Shown here: positions 1 through 44,200 of the stretch, piece after piece
Position numbering within the stretch: position 1 is the first letter of the stretch
Layout of the letters: every line of letters begins with the position of its first letter
Assembly: GCF_041146795.1 (NCBI RefSeq)
Contig: NC_135177.1
Coordinates: 18,675,560 to 18,739,559 of the forward strand
DNA from: Maylandia zebra
Lineage: Eukaryota > Chordata > Actinopteri > Cichliformes > Cichlidae
DNA: 64,000 bases
Reading direction: 5' to 3'
Notes under the pieces: model-generated
The model's database searches: none
What the model was told of the DNA's origin: nothing
Seen by the model: only the letters and a program-made list of their open reading frames with translations
Position numbers and translations under genes: made by a program

Positions 1-31952
<31,952 letters not shown>

Positions 31953-32811
31953 TTTCTCGCCTTCCTCTGCCTCTTTTTTATGACGAAGTTGCTGCTATAT
32001 AATAACTGAGTCCAGCATAAGCTGTCTGGTTACATCGGCTGAAGTGATGGACACTGCCTTTCCTATATATCTCCTGCGTCTTCCTCCTGTTCGCTCGTCT
32101 TGCCGTCGGGTTCTCCAATGGCAGCCTGGGCTTTTATGTGGATGAAGTCTGACAGAACCAAGCCCTGTTTCTGCGGGTATTTATCACACAGGCTAGTCCT
32201 GGCGTCCTCGCTGTGGCTTAGTGCAGAGAGACATCTGGTGGGGATGAGCTGAAAATGCAACCGCTCACTTTCTGTGTCACATTTAAAGTATGTGTGAGTG
32301 TGAGTGAGAGTGTTGGGGGGGGGAGGGGGGAATTCACGTAGTTCATGTCTTAACCTGTGGTCCTACTGCTGTTTCAGTTGAAGACAAAGCAAGCTGACTT
32401 GTCATGTAGAGAGTAACCTTGCAGGTGATTCACTGAATAACTCTTAAGGCGCCTGGTTAACTGATTCAACTGCATGCAAATTTATTTACAATGATTTTTA
32501 AAAATGTATTTATTAGTTATTGCATTCATATGTTACCAGTAATTTACAAGCAAATATACATTCACTGATCTTGAGCTAACTGTCACTTTTCTTTAAATCA
32601 CATTCCTTCAATGGAAACATACTTTTGGAGGACATTTAAGTGGATATGAGCACTCTTAATAATACATTTGCAGCTATTGTTCCACTGCTATAAGTCTGCC
32701 TCAGCAACACATTGTTGCTAAGCAGCACTGTGACAGTGGGAAATGTCAGTTTCAGAAGTCATATTGTTAGCCTGAGTAAAGAAGGTCTTTCTCGCCATCA
32801 CACCATGACAG

Positions 32812-33012
32812 GAAGCATCCATCCCTCCCACCATCCATCCAGGCAACCACTGACACTCACATTCACATCTAGGGGCACATTACAATCACCACTTAATCTA
32901 ATGTGTATGTCTTAAGAGAAAACTGGAGTACCTTAAGAAAATCCAGGCAGGCACATACAAAGCCCACACAGAAAGGCCCCAGCTGGTGGATTCAAACCCA
33001 GGACTTTCTTGC
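32812..33012 (+). repeat. Degraded common teleost repeat
   Basis: GCAACCACTGACACTCACAT, later GTGTATGTCTTAAG, ACTGGAGTACC, CACACAGAAAGGCCCC and ACCCAGGACTTTCTTGCTG. The block order is that of a well-known fish repeat. Confidence 0.7.
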
Positions 33013-33715
33013 TGCAATACCCTTAAAGGTCTAAACACCCTGGTTTGTGAAAAGCAAACAGTAGTATCCAAAGGTTGACCAAGAGTGAGAGCACCATCAG
33101 AAGATCAGTCCACTGAGAAACAAAGAAGCAACCTCACGCTCAAGAGTTAAAGCAGCAAAGGTCTTATCAAAAGATCATCACCTAATACGTATTTGTATTT
33201 TCTTCCTCAGGAAGGAAGTACAAATCTAAAAACCACGTGTATGTACCAGCAATTAACAACACAATATTATTAGCAGGCCAGTGAGAAAAAAAGTTGTTTT
33301 GGGGTTTTTTAAGATGGCTGGATTACAATAAATTGTCTGAGACAAATTAATTTGTCAAATAATGCCAAATTTATTTGCCAAATAATGATGTGGCACACCA
33401 AAAGGTGGTGGTGGGATTTTATTATTATAAAATCTGGTAGGGGTTTACACGCTCTCCTCCATTCAGAGAAATGCCTCGTGCAGGATAGTGAGCTCAAGCT
33501 ACCTTAAGACCAAAGAAGAGTAAGCAGTGCTGGCTCCCGTGGTCTTTCCTAATCATTTACCTGACCTGAACCTCACTGATCATTTATGTAAGCAAAGCAT
33601 TCCTGACAACACTAAAGGATCTTTGGAGGATTGCCAGACCTATTCAGTCAGTGCCATTCATGTCCATGTTGTTACTGCAAAGGTCGTAGTAAAGGTCTTG
33701 AATTTTTGTACTTGC

Positions 33716-33737
33716 TATTATTATTATTATTATTATT

Positions 33738-33791
<54 letters not shown>

Positions 33792-33808
33792 GCTGCTGCT
33801 GCTGCTGT
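33716..33808. repeat. Compound trinucleotide repeat (TTA)n(TTG)n(CTG)n
   Basis: About 7 TTA, 18 TTG and 5 CTG units in succession in the aplp1/st14 intergenic region. It explains the Cys- or Leu-only open frames there. Confidence 0.95.
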
Positions 33809-34581
33809 TTTTGTTGCAACAGGAGTGGCTAAGTACTAAAATAATTTAATCAGTAAACAAATAGAGTTATTAAACATCAAAGTATTGCTGTCAAAATGAT
33901 AAAACATCACAAAAATAAAAACCTCAGTTCATTCATTCTAAATGAAAGCCTGTATGCTGAGTGTAGTACAAAAACTAACATACTATATTTTGAAATAATG
34001 CAACAAAGTTTATACTCTGTAAACAGTCCACATGAATGCATAATGGTACAAGCTTTTTATGAAAAATCTTTAGATTTTTTTAATACTTGGCAGCAACCTC
34101 CCTAAATGGTCAGCAGGGGGAACACATGTCTTGAAAATAAAGAAATAAAAGCTTCCTCTTACAGTAAGTCCCCAAACAGAAAAGCAGCTGGTTTAACAAA
34201 ATGTTAGTTTGTACTCCCGGACAGCATATAGGGGCAGTTATAAGTTAAATTGCTCTACCTCAGGTGGGCTTTCTTTTTTGGGTGGGGACAGGACCTACAG
34301 GTGTTTGGGGGCGTGGCTTGTGTTATAGGCGTGTGAGGAAAAAAAGTCGGTTTCAGGTGTTTCAGCATTCCCAGCCCTCGACGACTCAGGAAGTGAGTGC
34401 TGAAGCTTTGATTCGTCGTCAAGAAGCTACAAGATTTACTTATTTACTTTTTACTGAACACTACAGCTTCAAGGTCCGAACCTCTGCTGAATTTTTGTGA
34501 AGGAGAACAAACTAACAAGCTACAGAAAACAAAAAGGGTTGTCTCGATCCCGTGGGACTTCTCTTGGATCCTTCTTTGAAG

Positions 34582-34608
34582 ATGCATTCCGCCAGATATG
34601 ACAAAGAT
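34582..34608 (+). CDS. st14: st14 coding exon 1 (start codon)
   Basis: ATG then MHSARYDKD up to a GTAAG donor, phase 0. Chosen because it is the first ATG, has a good context and joins in frame to the membrane-anchor exon. The alternative, starting in exon 2, lacks a suitable Met. Confidence 0.75.
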
Positions 34609-37600
34609 GTAAGTTTTGTACAACTTGATATGCGAGTCTTTATTTATTTATTTATTTATTAAGTCTTGGGTATCAGCATTACCTCGGCGTTTCCTGTTTG
34701 GACACGCTCACAGTCGCACAGATCTTCTGAAGTTAGATCTGCTGCTGACAGGCTCTTTGTGGGCCGTGTCCACGACAAGAAGAGGCAATAATACATCTCT
34801 GCAAAATGTAACCCTTGATCCTCGTATATTTAGCACCTGACAGCGATTCTGCTAAATCTAGTCTTAAATGACTCTTGTTTCTAGGCTTCGCCCACCTTGC
34901 GACGTGATGTGCCCTCATCATAATGAATGGATAAACTGAGACTTCTTGAGTAGAAAAATGGGTCCTTCTCCGTTTTTTATTTTGGACAAAGTGTCCAAAA
35001 GTTTGAAGTGTTTGACATGTTATTAAGGCAAACAAACAGCTTTTCAGCTTTTTACAAATCAAAGTTGCATCTTTTAGGCAGGTTTAGTGTAATATCAGAT
35101 CAACTATTAATGATTAATTATTAAGCCTGTGAGCTATTTCCGGTTACCACCTGAGAAGAGTTGTTTTCTGTTCCTGCAGTAAGAGGAAGTGAAACTGAGA
35201 TGGTCTCAGACAGTCTGTTACTAGAAGTTTGACTGAATGTCATTTACATCTTTGAATTAAAAAAATCTAAACTGTAGATTGCCCCCAATCCAGAAACCTG
35301 GGTAGCCTGTGCTGGCAGAGAGGCCCTGAGATTTTCTCTTAGAAGCACACACATTTCTAAGAAACTATTCTAATATCCAGAGCAGCGTCACATTTCCAGT
35401 GATTTCCCAGCAAAAAGGTGTGGTGTGGCTTTTGGAGAATGGAGGCTGGTGGATGAGCAGGACTTCAGTTTTGACAATAAAGTTATTATTGTTGGCATTA
35501 AAAGCTTTTTACTGAACAATATTTACTCAGGCTTGCATGTTCAGTGCTAATAGGATGAGAAAACTGCCGAGAGCGTTCTTTGCCCAACCTACAGGTCAAA
35601 TTTTCCAGGAACATGCATACATTATTTAAATGTCCATACCATTCTACTTATTTCATACGGTAATTCAGTCTTGTTTAAGACTCTGTGCATTAGCAGTGCA
35701 TCATGTGGGTGGAAAGAAAAGTGACAGACAGCCAAAGGTGAATTTCTCTTAGCAAAGGGATTCATTAATGGTTTCAAGGCTTTGGTCAGTGCTGCTTAAA
35801 ACTACTAGCACTTCAACTTCTCAGCTTAGTGAGAAACGTTCAAACTTCCAAGCAAGTTCACTGTGTGGTGTAGTGTGAATAAATAACAGGAACTATATAT
35901 TGAAAGACATTAAGAAAGAGCTAACTAATAATGTGTTGAAATATCTCCAGTACCATCGTGTAGGTTGAGGATGCTCTCAATACATAGCATTTGACCCAAG
36001 TAAGTGGAAGAGTGTTTTGTGACTCAATCTCTGACTTCTACTAAGACACAGAAAAATACTACCTTTTATATGAATTCTGAAATGTTACGCATATCTACAA
36101 GACTCAAAATCAAATGCTATATAGCACAAGAAGTTGTTGTAGATAGTAAACCTGCGCACATCTGTATGAACACGTTCAGTAGTTGTCCAGCCTTGATCAT
36201 AAAGATGGTAAAAAATGCATCCAGTCCTTTAGGGTTTCTTAAAGTTGTGGCAAAATTTGAAATCTACAAAAGCTTTTAATGTTTCTAAATTTAAAAGTGT
36301 GCATATTGAAATGTGATAAATCAAAATCAGTTATTGTAAATGTGTGCTTGTAGTTCATTTGCAACTGCAGAATTACTACGTTGTCACATGTGGCCTCTTA
36401 TCGTTACTATATTTACCACCACCTCACTGCCTGACCTATTTCCTTTTCCGATGTGGTGTAAAAACATACTCAAGTAACTCAGAACCTCTCTGACATGTAT
36501 ACATGCTCAAGGACAGAGTTGGGGATAGATAGATGGATGGGTACATTAAACCCAAGAAGAAATCTTTTAAATGCAGAGCCACAGAGCTGACTGCCACACC
36601 TTACCTTTTTAATCTTAAAGCTATGACAGACTGTTGCTTGAACGAAACTTGTTGCATAGTTTCCCCAAGTTCTTTTTTCTTTTTTTTTAAAGATTTGATT
36701 ACTCACAATGAAGTCGATCTTAGATACTGGATCAAATGGGAATACTGTGATTAATGCACTCTGCCTGCTGTTTGTGTGGTGACTCAGCAGAGTTGGTAAA
36801 TAATTCTTCAAGCAAGGCCGTGCTGCCTTTTCCTCTCTGTTTCGGCCTACATTTCAAATCCGCCATGTTAAAACTTAGCAACAAACGTGACGGGAACGCG
36901 GTGATGATGTCAAATCTTATGTTGACTTCACCGAGTGGTACATCCCTGTTAACGCTGACAAAACTGGAGACGGCTTAAATCTTACACTGTCTTAAATGCG
37001 GTCAGTAATGTTCAGCCTGACAGACTTTATTGCATAATTCAGCTTTAGCCAGCGTCTGCATCTTTGGGTACAGAATGTGCCAGTGGGCACGACCTGATGT
37101 ATTGTTCTTCCTTCAGCACTGGGTAAGATGCAGTAAGGGATGATTTGTTGAATTATCTGTTCCCAACCTTCTGCCTGGTTCAACATTTTTCCCACTGTAT
37201 GCTTGGAGCTATTGTCAGGTGAGAAATGTGTGTAGGCGTCTGCTCACTAAAACTTAATGACATCGCTGCAGTCTGTATTGTGCTGATTGGCTCTAGTGGT
37301 TGCCGTACCAAAGGCATATAAGGTAAAGCCATCATTTTTAGACAGAAGCGTGTTTATGGATTTTAAGGTTAACTACTGCATATGTTTAACAAGCTGCATA
37401 AAGCCTGCTGTGGCTCCAGAGGGAGCTCGGTAAAAAATCTGCATTAATTGATGTCACTTAGGTCACCATCTAGTGAGACTGCACACTAGTTTTACAGAGA
37501 AAAGTCTGGGTGTCTGGAGTTAAAAACAAGTGGCCAGCCTGTCCTCGTCTCTGCCCGAGGCGATTAGCTAGAGGCTGTATTAGCTGCTGCTATCATAACG

Positions 37601-38131
37601 CAATGGATCTGCATTGTGTGTGTAATGTAGCCTCTAGGGCTGCGCAAGGGAAAAATAAAGAAGAAAAATTTCTGGATTTTAGTCTATTGATTTTGATATA
37701 TAAATTGTCCCTCAGTAGTCTAACAATGGTATGGCAGTACAATACTTGGCCTCTTGTGAGCTTTGTATCATTGTGGAGCTGTGACTCTGCAGCCCCCAAA
37801 AAACTTCAGAAAGTCCACGTCTAAGAAATGCACAGGGCTACACTTGAGTTAAAAGAACAGAACAAAGGCGTCGCTGTCCTTGTTTTTTTTCTTTTAAATA
37901 TCTGATAGGATTGCACAGAATACCAGGTGGCACCTATGTGAGCAAACACTGGTGTAGAAACATGGCAGCTTGCATGTTGCTCAAATTTTGTTCACACCCG
38001 TCTAAGAGTCTTAAAGGATCAGTGGGTGTGTATAAGTGTGTATCTGGAAACGCGTAGTACTTTAAAAAATGTTTTTAATGTCAGACGTTTAGATTTGTTA
38101 TGGTACCACAAGTTTTATTTTTATTTATATG

Positions 38132-38201
<70 letters not shown>

Positions 38202-41200
38202 TTTGCATGTCATCATCTAAACGACACCATCTGTAACCACTTAGCAGTTCCCTTTGGCTGTGGCTTAAATGTCAACTGTGTCAGTTCTGTGTTCCTTCTT
38301 CAGTAGTGGTGGTTGACTACCGCAAATTGCGTAACATTTGTCTTTGTCTTTCTTAGCAATTTATTATTATAGTCATTAGATAAACGATTATGTCAAAAAT
38401 GAAGATGTATAGAGTCCTTTAAAAAAACAATCAAGTGAAATGGTAGTATCTCAAACTGCTTTTGAATATACTAAAAAAAACACAGTAAAAGCTCACAAGT
38501 AAGCTTTGAGGCCACACCTCATGGTTGAACTTTCCTGCTTGTAAGACTGGTTAGACGACAAAGACGCGCTCAGTGACTACTGCACCCATGTGGTGAACCA
38601 GATTGATTTCTTGTTAACCATTAACAACTTTTTAAGTTTGAAGCCAGTGGTGTAATGGAGTTTGGTGTAGGTGTAGACAACCTGTCCTTGAGCAACACAC
38701 CATATGCAGCTCCAAAGTCATGAAACTTGAAACACTGGGGGCAATGGTTTAGATCTTCATTAGATGACTGCACTGCTTTAAAGTTAATTTGGGGCTAAAG
38801 GAAAAAAAAAAGACTGCGCTTTGCTAAAAGGTGTTTGCTTCTTCAATTGTTTGGCAAGTGCTTCTTTTGAACTGCGACAAGATGATGCATCTGTCTGATA
38901 ACCCCTCCTCTTCTTCTTATTCATACTGTAGTGTTGTTTTTGTGTGTGTGTGTGTGTTTTGTGCTCCTCCTTCTTTGGTTGTAAAGATGGGGCAATTGGT
39001 ACATACCACTCAAATCTCTCCCTAAATCTCTCTCTTCTCTTCCTTCTCTACCTTTATTGCCATTGCATATAGCACATACAATGACATTTGTTGTCTCTTT
39101 TTAATAAAAGAAAATTGTTTTCTTGTTAACCATTAACAGCTTTTTAAGTTTGAAGCCAGTAGTGTAATGGAGTTTGTCCAATAAATAAAAACTTCTATGT
39201 AATGATATAAAAAAGCCAATGTATAAAGATTTCAATGTGCTTGAGAGGTTAAAATCGTGCAAGAGTTTAAAGTACTTTAAAACCATACATGCCACAAAAA
39301 CCCACTTAAATGCCTTAAAAATGAAAAATAAAACTTTGTAGAGGGGCTCTTACTGTGCCTTGGAGCAGCTGGAATGATGCTGGAAAACTGAGAATTGACT
39401 TTAGTTATGGCTGCTGGATTAAAAACCGTTTGTAAAACTGGAAGTACGGGTCTCTAAAGCCCTGCTACATGTTCCAGATGGCAACATTTGAGAACCATTG
39501 AGCTAAGCTAGCTAGCTAAAGATCCATTTCGTTACTATGAGTCATCTCCTGTTGCTGTGGAAACAGGTAACTTCCTTCAATACTTCTACACTTGTGTCTG
39601 TCCTATTTTGTTTTTGTTTTTTTCTTTTCTGTTTATATCCACAGCCTTGAGGTGTTGCCGTAGTTGGTTACCACCAGATGCCAACAATAACGAGCCCTGT
39701 AACGGTTGCGCTCTCACTCTTGTGTGGTATGCTCACACAGAAGCTTCAGTGCTTGTGTCTTTGAAGGTTGAAGTTCTATTGCAAGGCTGTGTTGTTAAGT
39801 ATGCTTGTGCATTTTTAAGCAGGCATATTTAAATGCCAGAGCTTTCTTAGCAGGTATACGCTGTAAACCTGCACATCAACTAGGCTACATTAGTTTCTGC
39901 CAACATCTTCATAGTTCAGTGTTGACTGATGGCCTACAGTCATTTAGGGTGGCATAGCTCACTGAGTTGGTATTTAAAAAAAAATGCTGCATATTCAGAA
40001 TGAGAGAGTATTTCCTTCTTCTAGCGAAGAATAGAATATGGTGAAAAGTATGTAATAGTTTTATTGGGCTATGATCAGGGTGACTAATAAGGAGAGACCC
40101 TGGAGCACTTGCTGACCCCATATCTAATGATTCCCCTCATTTTAGCCCATGATTGCTGTTCCAGATTCCAATTAGAAAGCATGTGTGGAAGCCCTAGCTG
40201 GGCAAGAATAGGTCTTAATTGCCATGAGTTATCATCTAGACTCATGTAATTGAGCCCCCATCTTAAGGGGCAGCACATCTGACAAATTGATTTAATACCA
40301 AAGTGATTCTCCATCCCTAATGGCACTCTGGCTTCTTCACTCAGGGGCTACTGGCACTGAATTCATTGTGTGTTGATTACTAACAGGCCTAAAACCTTTC
40401 TCTCTGTCCACCCACTTGAGCGAGATTGGTAACAGACTTTCATACAGTATCGGCGCACACACACACCCTGAAGCACATGTCCATATTATGATTTCTTTAT
40501 CTTGGTTATCATGCTGAATTTCTGAATGTAAGCGTGTGTGCTGCTGCGTGAATAAAAAAGGCACAGTTACTAAACTGGTTTTGTCAGTGTTGTGTAAAAA
40601 CAAGTCACCTGTCTGAATTTGTCACTCCTGGAAAGTAGTCCAAAGTGTTTCACAACACACGTAACTGCTGCATTGCAGCAACATATTACTTGGAATAAAA
40701 CAGTTTTTTCTACCTTGTATACAGGGAGCTCATTTCTTCATGACAGCCAATGAAACATGTGAAGTTTAAAAAGTAAAGCTTGAAGAACTCACAGATGTGC
40801 TTTTCACTTCTGTTGTGGGAATAATGAGTTTGCAAAGTTGTTTCTGTAATTAAAAGTATAAAAATCACTTTGAATCTACATTTCAAAATTTCATAGAAAT
40901 GGTAGGTTTGAACCATAGATGGAGAAGATAATAGCGAGAGGCAAAAATAATTTGTACCCATAACAAACCCACAGCAGACCTGGGTGCACCTTCATGCTTT
41001 GCAGCATCGTTTATTTGCTGTATACACACAGTTGGCTGCAGCTCTCTCTCGCTGCCAGCCGCACACACGGACGACAACAACAATACTGCAGGACCCAGTT
41101 CCGTGCAGGTGCGTCCGCCTTCCCTGCACGGCACTGCAGGCCATGCCCCACCACAATACCACTCCACGCAAAAGTCAAAAACATGTATTGATCATGGTAG

Positions 41201-44200
41201 TCTGTACATTACATACAGAGATTTGACTTGTGCAGACAAAAATCTACCATTAAACACTATAGGCACTACACACAGTGCCACACCCTAAATGACATCATCC
41301 TCTAAATGGCACCATTATTTATAATGTCAACAAGTAGTTTTTATGAAACTAACTAACAATAAAGACCATAAGCTAATTAGGAAAACCTTTATTAAAGTAT
41401 CAATCAAATGAGCAGTACACTAATTCTCTAATAGATTTCTATACTGCTGACCAGAGAGAACTAGCTGGCCATTAGGATACATTGGCTTCATTTTTCAGAC
41501 CCAGAGGCTATGCCCATCTTCTCTACAGTCTGTTTTAAAGACCCACTTCTTACCGGTGAATTTTGGTCACTATTTAGGAAGGTTTAGGAAAAACTAAATA
41601 TTTCTCTGTAGCTCGCGGTGTAAATGTTGTCTGCACTGACAATGTGGCTTCCTTTCTGTTTGCTCACTGTGTTTTTTGTTCTCTTTCTGCATCAGGGTCA
41701 CAGCAAACATGAGCGGATCGACTTTTTAACCCAAAAAGAGAAGGCACCACCAAAGAGCAAGACTGGCATCGTGATTGGTGTTGTTGTGGCACTTCTCATC
41801 CTTTCAGCCGTCGCAGCTTTCCTCATTTGGTTTTTTGTCTGTGAGTATTAAAAGCTTTCTTTGAATATGCTGTCCAGGGTGGGTGCTTGGCGTGCGTGCT
41901 TTGAAATGCTTGATAAATTCAAGATGAAGACAATTGCTGGACATTGTGTGCAGACGATCTGTCCGAAAATCAGAGTTGTCTTTGACAGAATGTAAATGGA
42001 TAGTTGCGTTGTTAACATTGCTTACTGCCAAACCTTTTAGAGCATGATAAACAGAGAAGTAGATCATTTACACTTGCTGTGAAAGCACAGCTCTTTGAAT
42101 GTGAGTGCAAGAGTGGCTTGTTTGGGTTTTGTAATTTCCCATTAGTGTTAGCCTGTTTGACAGCTCTGACGTTCTTTTTAATAACGCAAAGGAGAAAAAT
42201 GTCACAGAGACCATGGCGCAGCTTTCTTGTCATTTACACATACGGAGCCTGATAAAAAGGCTTCTGAAGTCTTGATAAACACCGTCTTGATTTAACTGAC
42301 TGTTTTAATTGGCCTGAGAAGCAAACTGTCGTCACAGCATAAGATTGCACTGTACAGTCTCAGCTTGTGCTTGAAGGCCTGTTGAAAACTTTCCCCTTTC
42401 ATCAGAAGCAACCATCTCATCCCATTTTGTTGATCAAACACTTAACTCTCATCTGCTTCTCTTCCAAGTTAAAGATGCTGATTCAGATGCCGCCCTCAGT
42501 AAGCAGCTCCGTCAATCAGTACCGGTTTTTAGCGGGCGTATGACGCTGGTTAATCAACCTTATGACCAAAACCTGGAGGACACCAACAGCCCAGAATTCC
42601 AGGCTCTGGCAGAAAAATTGGAGACAGTTGTAAGTCTGACACCCTGTTTTGTTCCCTTTCTGTCATGTGCATTGTTATTGTTAACTATTTAGAGCAGAGT
42701 TTTGAGTGCTCTTCTTAAGGATTAGCACTGAATGTTGTTTGCCATTGAGGAAATGCTTTTTTAAATATGTCCATCCCAGTGCACAGAAAGCGCTAAAGGG
42801 CACATTTGTGTGGGTGGAATAAAACTCCGTGCATTCCCTGAGTAATTCCCTCAACAGCATCTCCTATTATTGGAGGCAGTGGAGATGTTTGTAGCACCAC
42901 TTAGGAGAATGTTGATAACAAAAAGCCCTCCCTCAAACCCATCAAGCGCACACTTGCTCACTGAAAGCTACATAAGTGAGGGTGTTAGATGAGAATTAGA
43001 GTGGAAGTGCTGGACAAGAATATTAGATGACTAGACAATTGGATGAAAGCTTTGCGATGCGCACCCCTGCTTCCAAAAAAAGTTGGAAAGGATGCCGAGT
43101 AAAATCTAGACAATATATAATGCACTCATTTCCATATCACTGAACCCTTATATTTAATCTAAAAACAAGAACAAAGACAGCATTGCATGCTGTAAGTAAG
43201 AATATTTAAGAAAATCTACACACATTTTGAATTTGATGCAAGCAACATGTTTTGTTTTTGTTTTTTAAAGATACCCAATCACATTTACCACTGTATTGCA
43301 TCATCTCTCTTTTTACCAGCACACCGAGTGTCCTGAGGATGCTGTAGTTTAGAAAGCAAGTGTTTGCTAATTCTTGCTTGATATTGGATTCCAGCTGTTC
43401 AGAGCCTCCCTTTGTTTTAGTTTCAGTCTACTGAAAAATATTACATGATGTTGTGTACAGGTACTTCAAGAAAAATTCCCCAATTTTGATTTGTCTGTGC
43501 AATTCCACTTCCCTTCAGTCCATCTTAAATGAGCTCTGACTTGGAGAATGCAGCGTTTTTCTGACCCAAGTCATTTTCGCTACTTAATCAAGTCTGGTTT
43601 TTGGTTTTGTTGAACTAATTTTTCTCCCCATTCTTGCTTCTAAAAAACTCCAGTCTGCTGTTAAAATAGATAAATAAATAATGATTAAGCTCTAATAGAT
43701 GTGAAATCCTCCACTAGACATTTTTTCAGCCTAACTTTCTAGCATGTTTTTTTTCAGTATCTGATTCAAAACGGTAAATGGACCTATACTTATATAGCAC
43801 TTTTCTACTCTACCTGAGCACTCAAAGCGCTTTATACAACTTGCCTCATTCAGCCATTCACACCAATTCATACAAGCACTTTTTTCTATGCTTTTTCCTG
43901 AGTAAGTGCTTTCTGTCTAACATCGCATACATTCATACGCCGATGGGTGGATCGGAGAGAAACTTGGGAAAAGTATCTCACCCTAGGTTATTTGGCACAC
44001 AGACTGGGCGCAGCCAGGGATTGAACCAAAAACCTTCTGATTCGTTTTTAAAAAAAATGACTGTAGTTTTCAGAAAGACCAAAATATTTCTGGTCTGTCT
44101 TTGTGCTGCTTTCAGTCACATATAATTTATAAAAAGAAGGCAAATTAAGCTTTTGTTTCAGCTCTTATCACTAACTATTATACTAACTACTATGCTATTT

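Larger units (their letters stand above)
31953..34581. promoter_or_regulatory. Shared 5' region between aplp1 (-) and st14 (+)
   Basis: 2.6 kb between the two divergent start codons. It must contain both 5' UTRs and core promoters. Near aplp1 there is a TATATAG-like box about 45-50 bp upstream of the ATG (minus strand, around 31995-32002). Upstream of st14 are GC/CACCC-type boxes (GGGGGCGTGGC at about 34307). No ATG precedes the st14 start between about 34300 and 34581. A repeat fragment (32812-33012) and a trinucleotide tract (33716-33808) lie between. Transcription start sites are not determined. Confidence 0.55.
34609..41695 (+). other. st14 intron 1 (7.1 kb)
   Basis: No coding exon recognised. 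Contains a (TA)n run at 38141-38198, a GT tract near 38940 and a 56-bp direct repeat (38609-38664 and 39121-39176). Confidence 0.8.

Noticed and set aside
32063..32260. 65-codon minus-strand open frame just upstream of the aplp1 ATG
   Set aside because: Could be an upstream open frame in the 5' UTR, but it has no homology and the transcript start is unknown.
33527..33849. Poly-Cys and poly-Leu open frames
   Set aside because: Translations of the TTA/TTG/CTG repeat.
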